Notes: generated from the sequence alone by a model not told the origin. DNA of 64,000 nucleotides from Hydrogenophaga sp. (GCA_030653975.1 JAURYH010000018.1:19423-83422); one strand, 5' to 3'. Shown: positions 18,929 through 29,167, numbered from the stretch's first letter. Translations and numbers: made by a program.

Positions 18929-20425
18929 ATGACATTCACCAAATCGAATCACGCTTCCCTGTTCAACATGGCCGCCGCAGGGATGCTGGTGCTCGCCGGC
19001 TCCGCAGCGCTGTTGTCGCCTGCGCCATTGGCTGCTCAGGGCGTTCTGTCTGCGCCCAGCGTGCGCGGCTTGCCCGACTTCACCGATCTGGTCGATCTGG
19101 TTGGGCCCTCGGTGGTGAATATCCGTACGCTGGAGCGAGCCAGAGCCAGCGAGGAAGCGGCTTCCGGAGCAGATGAACAGATGCTGGAGTTCTTCCGCCG
19201 TTTTGGTATTCCGATTCCACCTGGCCTGACGCCTCGCGGCCCTCGGCAGGAGCGTGGTCCATCCGACGAGGCGCAGCCGCGGGGTGTGGGTTCTGGCTTT
19301 ATTCTCAGCAGCGACGGCCTGGTCATGACCAACGCGCATGTGGTGGATGGTGCCGACGAACTGATCGTCACCTTGCCGGACAAGCGTGAATTCAAGGCCA
19401 AGGTGGTGGGAGCCGACAAGCGCACCGATGTGGCGGTGGTCAAGATCGAGGCGAGTGGTCTGAGTGCGGTGAAGATTGGCGACGTGAACCGACTGCGTGT
19501 GGGCGAATGGGTGATGGCCATCGGGTCGCCCTTTGGCCTTGAGAATACCGTGACCGCCGGGATCGTGAGTGCCAAGAAGCGCGACACCGGAGACTTCCTG
19601 CCCTTTATCCAGACCGATGTGGCGATCAATCCCGGCAACTCCGGTGGTCCGCTCATCAACATGCGCGGCGAGGTCGTGGGTATCAACAGCCAGATCTACT
19701 CGCGCTCAGGCGGTTTCCAGGGCATCTCGTTTGCCATCCCGATCGACGAGGCAGTGCGCGTGTCGGACCAGCTGCGCGCGATCGGGCGCGTCACGCGTGG
19801 ACGCATCGGTGTGCAGATCGATCAGGTCAGCAAGGAGGTGGCTGAGTCCATTGGTCTGGGACGGCCTCGGGGGGCGCTGGTGCGGGGTGTCGAAGACGAC
19901 TCGCCCGCCGCCAAAGCCGGGCTGGAACCGGGCGACATCATTCTGCGTTTCGATGGCACGGACATCGAAAAGTCGGTGGACCTGCCGCGGCTGGTGGGCA
20001 ATACACGACCCGGCAGCAAGAGCCGTGTGACGGTGTTCCGGCGCGGCTCACAGCGGGAGTTGAGCATCACGGTGGCCGAGTTGGAGCCCGAGCGCACAGC
20101 CTCGCGCCCGAGCGCTCCCGAGCCTGCCAAACCACAGCCGGCGGGTGCAGCCAAGGCTCTGGGATTGACGCTTTCCGATCTCACGCCCGCGATGAAGAAG
20201 GAGCTCAACCTCAAGGGGGGTGTGCGTGTGGAGGGCACCGAAGGTGCGGCTGCGCGCGCTGGCTTGCGCGAAGGCGATGTGATCGTCGCCGTCGCCAATA
20301 CCGACACCGGTAGCGTCGCTGAACTGGAGGCGGCACTGGTCAAGCTCGACAAGTCGCGCCCTGTCAACGTGCTGTTCCGTCGCGGCGATTGGGCACAGTA
20401 CACCGTGATCCGCCCGAGCCGATGA
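18929..20425 (+). CDS. mucD: DegP/MucD-type periplasmic serine protease
   Basis: HtrA-family protease and chaperone that degrades misfolded envelope proteins. The 498-aa protein has a signal peptide (MAAAGMLVLAGSAALLSPAP, cleavage near LAAQG), the trypsin-like triad His in TNAHVVDGADE (about residue 136), Asp in RTDVAVVKI, Ser in NPGNSGGPL (about 237), and two PDZ domains (about 285-375 and 400-495). The ATG at 18929 is chosen because AGGA lies 8 bp upstream; another in-frame start at 18905 lacks one. It completes the rpoE-rseA-rseB-mucD module seen across beta- and gammaproteobacteria. Confidence 0.93.
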   Translation: MTFTKSNHASLFNMAAAGMLVLAGSAALLSPAPLAAQGVLSAPSVRGLPDFTDLVDLVGPSVVNIRTLERARASEEAASGADEQMLEFFRRFGIPIPPGLTPRGPRQERGPSDEAQPRGVGSGFILSSDGLVMTNAHVVDGADELIVTLPDKREFKAKVVGADKRTDVAVVKIEASGLSAVKIGDVNRLRVGEWVMAIGSPFGLENTVTAGIVSAKKRDTGDFLPFIQTDVAINPGNSGGPLINMRGEVVGINSQIYSRSGGFQGISFAIPIDEAVRVSDQLRAIGRVTRGRIGVQIDQVSKEVAESIGLGRPRGALVRGVEDDSPAAKAGLEPGDIILRFDGTDIEKSVDLPRLVGNTRPGSKSRVTVFRRGSQRELSITVAELEPERTASRPSAPEPAKPQPAGAAKALGLTLSDLTPAMKKELNLKGGVRVEGTEGAAARAGLREGDVIVAVANTDTGSVAELEAALVKLDKSRPVNVLFRRGDWAQYTVIRPSR

Positions 20426-20695
20426 AACCGGACAAAACTCGAATCCACCCCAACTGAGGCCAATAACCCACTGATCTTTATGGTATTTGGGGCTTGTGGG
20501 GTGGGGTGGCGGGTACGCCACACACCGCTTGTCTGCCGCGATACCCGGTTTGCCTCCCGCCACAGTGAGTGAATGCTCACAAGGCTCCGGTTTCTCCTGA
20601 CCGAATTCGATAAAATCAGGCCAGTTCCGGATCGATTCCTTCGTCGAGGCACTGCATCGGTTCACGATGTGAGAATCGCGCCAGATCGGCCTCGG

Positions 20696-20751
20696 TCATC
20701 CACAGATGCTTCACAAGAACACTGGATTTCCTGTGAATAAATTGTGGATAA
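20696..20751. promoter_or_regulatory. DnaA-box-like cluster
   Basis: TGTGAATAA (20732-20740) and TGTGGATAA (20743-20751) are on the reverse strand TTATTCACA and TTATCCACA, both exact matches to the E. coli consensus TTATNCACA, in tandem with 11-bp spacing. TCATCCACA at 20696-20704 is a third site with one mismatch in opposite orientation. The spacing of about one helical turn fits cooperative binding, but the function is unproven. Confidence 0.4.
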
Positions 20752-20820
20752 GTCTCATGTTGCTGCGCTGCAACAAGCCTCGGTTGGCGTTTGTCGGGTT
20801 TGCATTCCGGGCTTTTTGCC

Positions 20821-20826
20821 TACAAT
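20821..20826 (+). promoter_or_regulatory. Candidate -10 element (TACAAT) upstream of the short terminated segment
   Basis: TACAAT differs from consensus at one position. A TTGCAT lies 15 bp upstream (20800-20805), a short spacer. If used, transcription would start near 20833 and run about 65 nt to the terminator at 20867-20897. Confidence 0.35.
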
Positions 20827-20866
20827 GAAGTCCCAACTATCGCAGTTGCCATTGATTGTTGGTTAT

Positions 20867-20897
20867 GGGCGCGTCAACAGCTGACGCGCCCTTTTTT
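20867..20897 (+). terminator. Strong intrinsic terminator 60 bp before lepA
   Basis: GGGCGCGTCA-ACAGC-TGACGCGCCC is a perfect 10-bp stem with a 5-nt loop followed by six T. No gene precedes it for 440 bp, so it either ends a short RNA begun near 20833, ends mucD read-through, or acts as a leader terminator for lepA. Confidence 0.85.
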
Positions 20898-20956
20898 ATG
20901 GTCCCCCGCAGCCTCGTGCGTGGTCACTTCGTTCCCTTGGTAGAGCTGTTTTCTTG

Positions 20957-22765
20957 ATGAACCACATCCGCAATTTTTCGATCATCGCGCACATCGATCA
21001 CGGCAAGTCCACGTTGGCCGACCGCATCATCTCCCTCTGTGGTGGCTTGTCCGATCGCGAGATGAGCGAGCAGGTGCTGGACTCGATGGACATCGAGAAA
21101 GAGCGCGGCATCACCATCAAGGCGCAGACCGCCGCGCTCCAATACAAGGCGCGAAACGGACAGGTCTACAACCTCAACCTGATCGACACGCCGGGGCACG
21201 TGGACTTCTCTTACGAAGTCAGCCGCTCCCTCTCGGCCTGCGAAGGCGCGCTGCTGGTGGTGGATGCCAGCCAGGGCGTGGAGGCGCAGACCGTGGCCAA
21301 CTGCTATACCGCGCTCGACCTGGGTGTGGAGGTGGTGCCGGTACTCAACAAGATGGACCTGCCCAACGCGGATCCGGAGAACGCCAAGAGCGAGATCGAG
21401 GACGTGATCGGCATCGACGCGACCGACGCCATTCCCTGTTCCGCCAAGACCGGCATGGGTGTGGAAGACATCCTGGAAGCGGTGGTCGCGCGCATCCCGG
21501 CACCCAAAGGCAAGCCCGATGCACCGCTGCGTGCCATGATCGTGGACAGTTGGTACGACGCCTACGTGGGCGTGGTGATGCTGGTGCGCGTGGTCGATGG
21601 CCGCCTGCTCAAGGGTGAGCGTTTCAAGATGATGGCCACCAACACCGTCTACAACGCCGACAACCTGGGCGTGTTCACGCCGGCCAACGAGTCGCGCGAG
21701 TCGCTTGAAGCGGGCGAGGTGGGGTACATCATCGCCGGCATCAAGGAGTTGCAGGCAGCCAAGGTGGGCGACACCATCACGCTGGAAAAGAAACTGCCCA
21801 ACAATCTCGGTCCCGCCGAAGAAGCCCTGCCCGGATTCAAGGAAGTGCAGCCGCAGGTGTTTGCCGGCCTGTACCCGACCGAGGCGAACCAGTACGACGG
21901 CCTGCGCGACGCGCTGGAAAAACTCAAGCTCAACGACGCCGCGCTGATGTACGAGCCCGAGGTGTCGCAGGCGCTGGGCTTCGGCTTCCGTTGCGGGTTC
22001 CTGGGCCTGCTGCACATGGAAATCGTGCAGGAGCGGCTGGAACGTGAATTTGACCAGGACCTGATCACGACCGCGCCCAGCGTGGTGTACCAGGTGGTCA
22101 AACCCGATGGCGAAGTCATCATGGTCGAGAACCCGTCCAAGATGCCTGACCAGGGGCGCATGGAAGAGATTCGCGAGCCCATTGTGACCGTGCACCTCTA
22201 CATGCCGCAGGAATACGTGGGTGCGGTCATGACGCTGGCCAACCAGAAGCGTGGCATGCAGCTCAACATGGCCTACCACGGCAAACAGGTCATGCTGACC
22301 TACGACATGCCCTTGGGTGAAATCGTGCTGGACTTCTTCGACAAGCTCAAATCGGTGAGCCGGGGTTACGCCTCCATGGACTATGAGTTCAAGGAGTACC
22401 GGGCGGCCGATGTGGTCAAGGTCGACATCCTGCTCAACGGCGAGAAGGTCGATGCGCTGTCCATCATCGTGCACCGCAGCCAGTCGCAGTACCGCGGTCG
22501 GGCCGTGGTGGCGAAGATGCGCGAAATCATCAGTCGCCAGATGTTTGACGTGGCGATCCAGGCGGCCATCGGCGGCAATGTGATCGCACGCGAAACCATC
22601 AAGGCGTTGCGCAAGAACGTGCTGGCAAAATGTTACGGTGGCGATATCAGCCGCAAACGCAAACTCCTTGAGAAACAAAAAGCAGGCAAGAAGCGCATGA
22701 AACAGATTGGCTCGGTTGAAGTGCCCCAAGAGGCTTTCCTCGCGATTTTGCAGGTGCAGGACTGA
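20957..22765 (+). CDS. lepA: Elongation factor 4 (LepA)
   Basis: Ribosomal GTPase linked to back-translocation and 30S biogenesis. The 602-aa protein has G1 [14 protein letters not shown]3 DTPGHVDF, G4 NKMD and the LepA C-terminal domain with [16 protein letters not shown]. It ends with the basic tail [19 protein letters not shown]. The ATG is preceded in frame by a TTG at 20954; the ATG is preferred. Its stop overlaps the lepB start by one base, as the old name leader peptidase A implies. Confidence 0.97.
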   Translation: MNHIRNFSIIAHIDHGKSTLADRIISLCGGLSDREMSEQVLDSMDIEKERGITIKAQTAALQYKARNGQVYNLNLIDTPGHVDFSYEVSRSLSACEGALLVVDASQGVEAQTVANCYTALDLGVEVVPVLNKMDLPNADPENAKSEIEDVIGIDATDAIPCSAKTGMGVEDILEAVVARIPAPKGKPDAPLRAMIVDSWYDAYVGVVMLVRVVDGRLLKGERFKMMATNTVYNADNLGVFTPANESRESLEAGEVGYIIAGIKELQAAKVGDTITLEKKLPNNLGPAEEALPGFKEVQPQVFAGLYPTEANQYDGLRDALEKLKLNDAALMYEPEVSQALGFGFRCGFLGLLHMEIVQERLEREFDQDLITTAPSVVYQVVKPDGEVIMVENPSKMPDQGRMEEIREPIVTVHLYMPQEYVGAVMTLANQKRGMQLNMAYHGKQVMLTYDMPLGEIVLDFFDKLKSVSRGYASMDYEFKEYRAADVVKVDILLNGEKVDALSIIVHRSQSQYRGRAVVAKMREIISRQMFDVAIQAAIGGNVIARETIKALRKNVLAKCYGGDISRKRKLLEKQKAGKKRMKQIGSVEVPQEAFLAILQVQD

Positions 22766-23742
22766 TGCAATCCACGATGAGTGCCATCACGGCGGTGGTC
22801 CTGGCCGCCTTTGCCGCTTATGCGGGGGCGTTTTTCTTTGGCTATGTCGAAGGCAATTTCGCCCTGTTGCTGATGCTGGCCACGGTCATCACCGGTTTGT
22901 ACTGGGTGGCCGAGAAGCTGGTTTTCCTGCCGCAGCGCCAGCGCGATGCGCAACGGTTGCTGAACGCTCGGGAAGACCGTGCTGCGGCCTTGCATCAGCA
23001 GGGCTTTGGCGGGACCGACGTCGAGGTGGAGCCTGCTCGCCAGCGGTTGCTGATGCAGCCGTGGTGGCTGGACTGGACGGCAGGCCTGTTTCCCGTGATC
23101 CTGGCGGTGTTTGTGCTGCGCTCCTTTCTGTTTGAGCCGTTCAAGATCCCGTCGGGTTCCATGATCCCCACCTTGCGCGTGGGGGACCTGATCCTGGTGA
23201 ACAAATTCCACTATGGCATCCGACTGCCCGTGTTCAACACCAAGGTGATCGCGAACAACGAGCCGCAGCGTGGCGATGTGATGGTGTTCCGCTATCCCCC
23301 GCAACCCAGTCTGGACTACATCAAGCGCGTGGTGGGTGTTCCCGGCGATGAAGTGGCCTACCTGAACAAACAGCTGAGCATCAACGGCCAGCCGGTGCCG
23401 CGCAGCCAGGAGCCCGAATTTTTTGACAGCGATGTCATGCGTTATGCCAAACAGTTCGGGGAAAGCCTGGGCGGGCGAAACTACAAGACCCTGAACGACG
23501 AAGACCGGCCGGCCTTCGTCTCGGGCACCACGGAATTCGCCTACAAGGACAACTGCCGCTATTCGGTGGAGGGTGTGGTCTGCAAGGTGCCTGTCGGGCA
23601 CTATTTCATGATGGGCGACAATCGGGACAACTCCCTGGATTCTCGCTACTGGGGCTTTGTGCCCGAGGCCAATATTGTGGGCAAGGCCTTCTTTGTCTGG
23701 ATGAATTTTGGCGATCTCGGGCGCATCGGATCGTTTGAGTGA
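22765..23742 (+). CDS. lepB: Signal peptidase I
   Basis: Cleaves signal peptides from exported proteins. The 325-aa protein has membrane segments at about residues 5-27 and 30-50, a cytoplasmic loop, and a third near residues 108-124 (GLFPVILAVFVLRSFLF). The catalytic Ser lies in IPSGSMIPTL (about residue 132) and Lys in YIKRVVGVPGD (about residue 187). GDNRDNSLDSRYWG is the C-terminal signature. It starts on the last base of lepA and is followed by DUF4845 after 27 bp. Confidence 0.97.
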   Translation: MQSTMSAITAVVLAAFAAYAGAFFFGYVEGNFALLLMLATVITGLYWVAEKLVFLPQRQRDAQRLLNAREDRAAALHQQGFGGTDVEVEPARQRLLMQPWWLDWTAGLFPVILAVFVLRSFLFEPFKIPSGSMIPTLRVGDLILVNKFHYGIRLPVFNTKVIANNEPQRGDVMVFRYPPQPSLDYIKRVVGVPGDEVAYLNKQLSINGQPVPRSQEPEFFDSDVMRYAKQFGESLGGRNYKTLNDEDRPAFVSGTTEFAYKDNCRYSVEGVVCKVPVGHYFMMGDNRDNSLDSRYWGFVPEANIVGKAFFVWMNFGDLGRIGSFE

Positions 23743-23769
23743 GTTTGACCATCTTTGGAGAAAAGAACC

Positions 23770-24117
23770 ATGAAACTGAAGCAAGGGCAACAAGGGCTGA
23801 CTTTTTTTGGTTTGTTGATCGTCGGCATCCTGCTGGCCTTCGCGGGTGTGATCTTTGCGCAGTTTGTGCCCACCTACATCGAGTTCATGGCGGTGGAGAA
23901 GGCGGTTCAAAAGGCATCGGAGGGCACCACCGTGGCCGAGGTGCGCAGCATATTTGACAAGGCGGCACAGATTGACGACATCACCACCATCACTGGCAAA
24001 GACCTGGAAGTGGGCAAACAGGGAGACCGTGTGGTGGTGTCATTCGACTACCAGCGCGAAATTCCTCTGGTGGGTCCGGCCTATCTGGTGATGAAGTACA
24101 AGGGCAGCTCCAAGTGA
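23770..24117 (+). CDS. DUF4845 family single-pass membrane protein
   Basis: A 115-aa protein commonly found between lepB and rnc in betaproteobacteria. The N-terminus GLTFFGLLIVGILLAFAGVI resembles a type IV pilin-like prepilin segment (Gly-Leu-Thr-Phe-Phe) and would anchor it in the membrane. The rest is a small periplasmic domain ending with VGPAYLVMKYKG. GGAG lies before the ATG. Function is unknown; cotranscription with lepB and rnc is likely from spacing. Confidence 0.85.
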   Translation: MKLKQGQQGLTFFGLLIVGILLAFAGVIFAQFVPTYIEFMAVEKAVQKASEGTTVAEVRSIFDKAAQIDDITTITGKDLEVGKQGDRVVVSFDYQREIPLVGPAYLVMKYKGSSK

Positions 24118-24127
24118 GTGGGGCCTT

Positions 24128-24826
24128 GTGCAAAGGGTGCGGCCTGATTTGAACCCGGAACTCCTCGCGCTGCAAAAGCGCCTCCAGCACCCGTTTGCCA
24201 ATCCGCGCCTGCTGGAGCGTGCGCTGACCCACCGCAGTTTCACGTCCGACCACAACGAGCGCCTGGAATTTTTGGGCGACTCGGTGCTGAATCTGGCCAT
24301 TTCCGGCCTGCTGTTTGAAAAACTCAGCCAGTTGCCCGAAGGCGATCTCTCGCGGGTGCGGGCGAACCTGGTCAAGCAGGACACGCTGTTCCAGATCGCA
24401 TCTGTGCTCGGACTCTCTGCTTGCCTGCGCCTGGGCGATGGCGAAAAGCGCTCAGGGGGCCACAAACGCCCGTCGATCCTGGCCGATGCGCTCGAAGCCA
24501 TCATCGGCGCGGTGTACCTGGATGCGGGTTTTGAGGTGGCCGCTGCGATGGTGCGCAGACTTTACGGCGATGTCGAACTGAACGCCCAGATGAGCGCCAT
24601 GGGCAAGGACCCGAAGACCGAATTGCAGGAGTGGCTGCAGGCGCGCAAAATGAAGTTGCCGGTCTACCGCGTGGTGGCTACTCTGGGCGAAGCCCACAAA
24701 CAGACGTTTGATGTGGAATGCACCGTGACGGAAACCGGTCGCAGCGAACGCGGTATCGGTGCTTCGCGTCGCGCGGGAGAGCAGGCCGCAGCGGCGGCCA
24801 TGTTGCAGCACCTCATGGCGGAGTGA
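24128..24826 (+). CDS. rnc: Ribonuclease III
   Basis: Double-strand-specific RNase that processes rRNA precursors and regulates mRNAs. The catalytic domain has NERLEFLGDSVLNL and ADALEAIIGAVYLDAG, which carry the metal-binding acidic residues, and the double-stranded RNA-binding domain begins near DPKTELQEWLQ. The start is a GTG at 24128 giving 232 aa; a GTG at 24137 and a TTG at 24149 are also possible and would better fit the E. coli length (226). Confidence 0.95.
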   Translation: MQRVRPDLNPELLALQKRLQHPFANPRLLERALTHRSFTSDHNERLEFLGDSVLNLAISGLLFEKLSQLPEGDLSRVRANLVKQDTLFQIASVLGLSACLRLGDGEKRSGGHKRPSILADALEAIIGAVYLDAGFEVAAAMVRRLYGDVELNAQMSAMGKDPKTELQEWLQARKMKLPVYRVVATLGEAHKQTFDVECTVTETGRSERGIGASRRAGEQAAAAAMLQHLMAE

Positions 24827-24904
24827 CCCGACTCCCGTTCCCGAAACACGCCGCTTGCGCCATTTCTCTCTTTGCACCTGGCGTTGACCCGTCAGCACGA
24901 ATCC

Positions 24905-25948
24905 ATGTCCCGAAAAACCGTTCCCATGCCCGCTCCGTCACAGCCTGCCGCACCTGTGGCCAACCCTGAGCTTGACGCCATGCTGGCCCGCGCCCTGGGC
25001 AACCCCGGTGAGGTTGAAGCCGGGCAGCCCGAGGCGGCGCTGCCAGAACCCGAGCCTGTCGATCCGGCAGCCCAGCATTGCGGCTTCGTGGCCATCGTGG
25101 GCAAACCCAACGTAGGCAAATCGACCCTGCTCAATGCCCTGGTTGGCCAGAAGGTCAGCATCACCTCGCGCAAGGCGCAGACCACGCGGCACCGCATCAC
25201 CGGTTACCGCACCGTCGGGCCGACGCAGTTCGTGTTCGTGGACACACCGGGTTTCCAGACCCGGCACGGCAACGCGCTGAACCGGGCGCTGAACAAGACC
25301 GTGCTCGGGGCCGTGAACGATGTGGACCTGATCCTGTTCGTGGTGGAGGCCGGGCATTTCAACCTCGCCGATGCCAAGGTGCTGGACCTGCTGCCATCCA
25401 ACGTGCCGGTGGTGCTGCTGGCCAACAAGTTCGACCTGGTGCACCGGCGTGGCGACCTCGCGCCCTGGCTGCGCTCGATGCAGGAGCGCCATGCGTTTGC
25501 CGAGTTCGTGCCGATGTCGGCCAAGAACACCAGGGACATCCAGCGCCTGTTTTCGATCTGCGAAAAATACCTGCCGCAGCAACCCTGGATGCACGATCCG
25601 GAAGAGCTCACCGACCGCAGCGAGCGCTTCATGGCCAGCGAGATGGTGCGTGAAAAGCTCTTCCGCCTGACCGGCGACGAACTGCCCTACACCTCCACCG
25701 TCATCATCGACAAGTTCGAGCAGGAGGGCCGGCTCAGGCGCATCGCAGCCACCATCGTGGTGGAGCGCGATGGCCACAAGGGCATGGTGATCGGCGACAA
25801 GGGTGAGAAACTCAAGCGCATCGGCACCGAGGCGCGTCAGGAACTGGAGAAGCTCTGGGACTGCAAGGTGTTTCTGGAGCTGTGGGTCAAAGTGCGTTCG
25901 GGCTGGGCCGATGACGATGCGCGCGTGCGCTCGTTTGGCTACGAGTGA
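24905..25948 (+). CDS. era: GTPase Era
   Basis: Essential GTPase that binds the 3' end of 16S rRNA and aids 30S maturation. The G1 loop GKPNVGKST is at about residues 65-73, G3 DTPGF and G4 NKFD follow, and the C-terminal KH domain has [13 protein letters not shown]. The 347-aa length exceeds the usual 300 because of an Ala/Pro-rich N-terminal extension of about 55 residues ([11 protein letters not shown] ...), which is seen in related Burkholderiales. It is 78 bp after rnc and 18 bp before recO. Confidence 0.95.
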   Translation: MSRKTVPMPAPSQPAAPVANPELDAMLARALGNPGEVEAGQPEAALPEPEPVDPAAQHCGFVAIVGKPNVGKSTLLNALVGQKVSITSRKAQTTRHRITGYRTVGPTQFVFVDTPGFQTRHGNALNRALNKTVLGAVNDVDLILFVVEAGHFNLADAKVLDLLPSNVPVVLLANKFDLVHRRGDLAPWLRSMQERHAFAEFVPMSAKNTRDIQRLFSICEKYLPQQPWMHDPEELTDRSERFMASEMVREKLFRLTGDELPYTSTVIIDKFEQEGRLRRIAATIVVERDGHKGMVIGDKGEKLKRIGTEARQELEKLWDCKVFLELWVKVRSGWADDDARVRSFGYE

Positions 25949-25966
25949 AGTCCCCACAAGCGAACC

Positions 25967-26764
25967 ATGGCCACGCGCCGGTTTTCTGAAGAACCTGCTT
26001 TCGTCCTGCACCGCTACGACTGGAGCGAGTCCAGCCTTGTGCTGGAGGTGTTCACGCGCCACCATGGCCGCATTGCGCTGGTGGCCAAGGGCGTCAAACG
26101 GCCCACGTCCCAGTTCCGTCCGGTGCTGTTGCCGCTGCAGCCACTGCACCTGAGCTGGGGCGGCGACGCCGAGGTGCGGACGCTCAAGTCGGCCCAGTGG
26201 CAGGGCGGGCATGTCATGCCCACAGGCGAGGCGTTGCTCTCCGGCTGCTATCTCAACGAACTGCTCATGCGCCTGCTGGCCCGGGACGATCCCCACGCGG
26301 CCTTGTACGACCACTACACCCTGGCGGTGCAGTTGCTGGCGGAGCGGGCCGATGCGCAGCAGCTCATCCTTCGGGCGTTCGAGTTGCTGCTGTTGCGCGA
26401 CATCGGCCTGCTGCCCGATCTGGCGCACGAGGGCAATACGCTCGCGTCCTTGCAGGACGGTGTGTTTTACGTGCTCGGCCCGGAGAGCGGTCTTCGTGCG
26501 GCGCATGAGGACGATGCGCATGCCTTGTCGGGGGCGCAGTGGCGCTCGCTCCAGATCGCGATGGACGAGGCCGATCCCCTCATCGCCACCCTGCGCGCCT
26601 GTGTCGGTTGCCAGCAGGCGCTGCAGCCGCAGCTGCGCAACCTGCTGCACTACCATAGCGGCGTGCGGGTGTTCAAGACCCGCCAGCTGATGCTGGATGT
26701 GCAGGCCATGGGCCGGCGCACATCGCCCGAAGCGGCCTCCACCAACCTCCAGACCACGCCATGA
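25967..26764 (+). CDS. recO: DNA repair protein RecO
   Basis: Mediator of RecF-pathway recombination that helps load RecA onto single-stranded DNA. The 265-aa protein starts with the OB fold ([34 protein letters not shown]) and continues with the helical domain containing NELLMRLL. The zinc-finger cysteines of some RecO proteins are not evident. The start ATG follows era by 18 bp, and its stop overlaps the pdxJ start by four bases (ATGA). Confidence 0.93.
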   Translation: MATRRFSEEPAFVLHRYDWSESSLVLEVFTRHHGRIALVAKGVKRPTSQFRPVLLPLQPLHLSWGGDAEVRTLKSAQWQGGHVMPTGEALLSGCYLNELLMRLLARDDPHAALYDHYTLAVQLLAERADAQQLILRAFELLLLRDIGLLPDLAHEGNTLASLQDGVFYVLGPESGLRAAHEDDAHALSGAQWRSLQIAMDEADPLIATLRACVGCQQALQPQLRNLLHYHSGVRVFKTRQLMLDVQAMGRRTSPEAASTNLQTTP

Positions 26765-27543
26765 CCACGGCTCCCACTTCCCGCACCGCGCTGTCGGTCA
26801 ACCTCAACAAGGTCGCCCTGGTGCGCAACACCCGGCACCTGGGTATCCCGTCGGTCACGCGGGCGGCCACCTTGTGCCTGCAGGCCGGGGCACACGGCAT
26901 CACCGTGCATCCTCGTCCCGACGAACGCCACATCCGGCCCCACGATGTGTTCGATCTGGCGGAGCTGCTCAAGGCCTGGCCCGATCGCGAATTCAACATT
27001 GAAGGCAATCCGTTTCACAACCTGATGGATGTTGCGCGCGAGGTGAAAGCCAAGGGCCTGCCGCTGCACCAGCTGACCTTCGTGCCCGACAGCGAAGGGC
27101 AGTTCACCAGCGACCATGGCTGGATGTTCCCGCAAGATGCCGAGCGCCTGCGCCCGTTGATCGCCGAAGCCAGCGCGCTGGGCGCGCGCGTGAGCCTGTT
27201 CATGGACGCCGAACCGGCCCAGATGGCCGCGGCCAAAGCCGTGGGTGCGGATCGGGTGGAGCTCTACACCGAACCCTACGCCGCCGCGTGGCACAGCCCC
27301 CAGCGTGCTGCGCAACTCGAACGCTTCCGCGTCGCCGCGCAGGCGGCACTGGACGCGGGCCTGGGTGTCAACGCCGGGCACGACCTCAACCGCGATAACC
27401 TCACGGCTTTCCTGCGCGCCGTACCGGGCGTGAGCGAGGTGTCGATCGGTCACGCGCTGATCGCCGATGCGCTGGAGCTGGGCTACGCCGCCACCATCGC
27501 TGACTACAACCGCTGCATCGAAGAGGTCTTTGCGATCGCCTGA
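26761..27543 (+). CDS. pdxJ: Pyridoxine 5'-phosphate synthase
   Basis: Last step of the DXP-dependent vitamin B6 route, making pyridoxine phosphate from 3-amino-1-hydroxyacetone phosphate and deoxyxylulose phosphate. The 260-aa TIM barrel has [38 protein letters not shown] and [14 protein letters not shown] segment YTEPYAAAW is typical. The neighbours era-recO-pdxJ-acpS match the common proteobacterial order. Confidence 0.96.
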   Translation: MTTAPTSRTALSVNLNKVALVRNTRHLGIPSVTRAATLCLQAGAHGITVHPRPDERHIRPHDVFDLAELLKAWPDREFNIEGNPFHNLMDVAREVKAKGLPLHQLTFVPDSEGQFTSDHGWMFPQDAERLRPLIAEASALGARVSLFMDAEPAQMAAAKAVGADRVELYTEPYAAAWHSPQRAAQLERFRVAAQAALDAGLGVNAGHDLNRDNLTAFLRAVPGVSEVSIGHALIADALELGYAATIADYNRCIEEVFAIA

Positions 27544-27595
27544 GGGCGCAGCTTCTCATCCAACCCAACGACCGGTCCAGCGAGCGCGAACTTTC

Positions 27596-28048
27596 ATGAT
27601 CTTCGGCATCGGCACCGACATTTGCGACATCCGCCGCATGGAGGCCACGCTGCAGCGCCAGGGTGAGCGCTTTGTGCGCAAGGTGCTCAGCGAGGGCGAG
27701 TTCGCCGTCTGGCAGCGGCGCAACGCGCGCTGGCCACGCCGCGGCCTGAGCTATCTGGCGACGCGTTTTTCGGCCAAGGAGGCCTTTTCCAAGGCCATCG
27801 GCCTGGGCATGCGCATGCCCATGAGCTGGCGGCGCTGCGAAATCGCCAATCTCCCCAGCGGTCAACCGGTGATCGTGCTGCATGGCGATCTCAAGACCTG
27901 GTTCGAGGCGCAGGGTCTGCGTGCACACGTGACCGTGACCGACGAGACCGACTACGCGGCGAGCTTTGTGGTGGTCGAAAAGGATGACGCCCACGCGAAC
28001 TCCGGGGCCACACGCATCGCCTCGGGCCGACCAGGCAGCGAAACCTGA
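27596..28048 (+). CDS. acpS: Holo-ACP synthase
   Basis: Attaches 4'-phosphopantetheine from CoA to the serine of AcpP. The metal-binding motif [10 protein letters not shown] lies at residues 5-14 and the second motif [13 protein letters not shown] follows. The 150-aa protein carries a Ser/Gly/Arg tail of about 20 residues beyond the usual end. The ATG ([11 protein letters not shown]) is clear from the conserved N-terminus, 52 bp after pdxJ. Its substrate acpP is at 14118. Confidence 0.95.
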   Translation: MIFGIGTDICDIRRMEATLQRQGERFVRKVLSEGEFAVWQRRNARWPRRGLSYLATRFSAKEAFSKAIGLGMRMPMSWRRCEIANLPSGQPVIVLHGDLKTWFEAQGLRAHVTVTDETDYAASFVVVEKDDAHANSGATRIASGRPGSET

Positions 28049-28074
28049 TCACTTGACCGCTCAAAAAACCCATC

Positions 28075-29166
28075 ATGCATCAACACGCTCCGCTCATCAT
28101 CGATGTCGCCGGCCACCGCCTCACCACCGCCGAACGTCAGCGCCTGGCCCATCCCCTGGTGGGTGGCGTCATCCTGTTTGCCCGCAACTGGTTGGACCGT
28201 GCCCAGCTGACCAAACTGTGCCGTCAGATCAAGGCCGTGAGGCCCGACCTGCTGATCGCGGTGGACCACGAAGGCGGGCGTGTGCAGCGCTTTCGTACCG
28301 ACGGTTTCACCCACCTGCCACCCATGGCCGCCTTCGGCGGGCTGTGGCTGTCGCCGCCGAAGAAGGGTGAAGGTGAGGGCGGCCCCGCGATGCGCGCGAC
28401 CAACGCCGCCACGGCCGCCGGCTACGTGCTCGGCGCCGAGTTGCGTGCCTGTGGTGTGGACCTGAGCTTCACACCGGTGCTCGATCTCGACTACGGTGAA
28501 AGCTCGGTCATCGGCGACCGCGCCTTCGCGCGCGACCCGCGCGTGGTGTCGCTGCTGGCGCAGTCGCTGATGTCCGGCCTGCAGCAGAGCGGCATGGGCA
28601 ACTGCGGCAAACACTTCCCGGGCCACGGCTTCGTCAGGGCCGACTCGCACCTGGCGATCCCGGTGGACAAGCGCAGCCTCAAGGCCATCCTGGCCGAAGA
28701 TGCCGCGCCCTACGGTTGGCTCTCCAGCAGCCTGCAGGCGGTGATGCCCGCGCACGTGATCTACCCCAGGGTGGACAGCCGGCCCGCAGGATTTTCGTCG
28801 CGCTGGTTGCAGGACGTGCTGCGCCACCAGCTCGGTTTCACCGGCGCCATCTTCAGCGACGACCTGAGCATGGAAGCGGCCCGGCACCTGGACGGGCGCA
28901 ATGTGGGTTTCGCCGAGGCCGCGCTGGCCGCACTCACCGCGGGTGGCGACATGGTGGTGCTGTGCAACCAGTCTGTGGTGGATGGTGGGTCGCCGATCGA
29001 CGAGGCCATTGAAGCCTTGTCGCGAGCACAGGTGGAGGGGTTGTGGAGCCCCAATCCCGCGAGTGAAGATCGGCGCCTGGCGCTGGTGCCGCGCGCTGCG
29101 GCGATGGACTGGGACACACTGATGGTGAGTGCGCGCTACATGCACGCGCTCTCCCTGCTGCCCTGA
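28075..29166 (+). CDS. nagZ: Beta-N-acetylhexosaminidase NagZ
   Basis: Cytoplasmic glycosidase of peptidoglycan recycling that removes N-acetylglucosamine from muropeptides. The family 3 TIM barrel has [11 protein letters not shown], the substrate loop GKHFPGHG and the nucleophile Asp in FSDDLSME. The 363-aa protein contains an unusual insert [11 protein letters not shown] at about residues 94-104, where relatives have a short acidic linker. It is the last plus-strand gene of this block and ends 1 bp before the convergent LON-domain gene. Confidence 0.95.
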   Translation: MHQHAPLIIDVAGHRLTTAERQRLAHPLVGGVILFARNWLDRAQLTKLCRQIKAVRPDLLIAVDHEGGRVQRFRTDGFTHLPPMAAFGGLWLSPPKKGEGEGGPAMRATNAATAAGYVLGAELRACGVDLSFTPVLDLDYGESSVIGDRAFARDPRVVSLLAQSLMSGLQQSGMGNCGKHFPGHGFVRADSHLAIPVDKRSLKAILAEDAAPYGWLSSSLQAVMPAHVIYPRVDSRPAGFSSRWLQDVLRHQLGFTGAIFSDDLSMEAARHLDGRNVGFAEAALAALTAGGDMVVLCNQSVVDGGSPIDEAIEALSRAQVEGLWSPNPASEDRRLALVPRAAAMDWDTLMVSARYMHALSLLP

Positions 29167-29167
29167 A

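Larger units (their letters stand above)
20426..20956. other. Intergenic region mucD-lepA (531 bp)
   Basis: No protein gene was found. It contains a small stem GTGGCG-GGTA-CGCCAC after mucD, a cluster of DnaA-box-like sequences (20696-20751), a hexamer TACAAT (20821-20826) and a strong terminator (20867-20897). The terminator lies before lepA, so lepA must be transcribed by read-through or from the remaining 59 bp. Confidence 0.6.

Noticed and set aside
20825..20884. 19-codon frame MKSQLSQLPL... before lepA as a leader peptide
   Set aside because: It begins before the predicted transcript start, has no ribosome binding site and shows no codon run linked to lepA.
20924..22729. About 600-codon minus-strand frame opposite lepA
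   Set aside because: His/Val-rich antisense translation without motifs; lepA is complete and conserved.
28350..28395. nagZ insert as a copy of the stop-proximal repeat family
   Set aside because: Only a loose G-rich resemblance; none of the three modules aligns.
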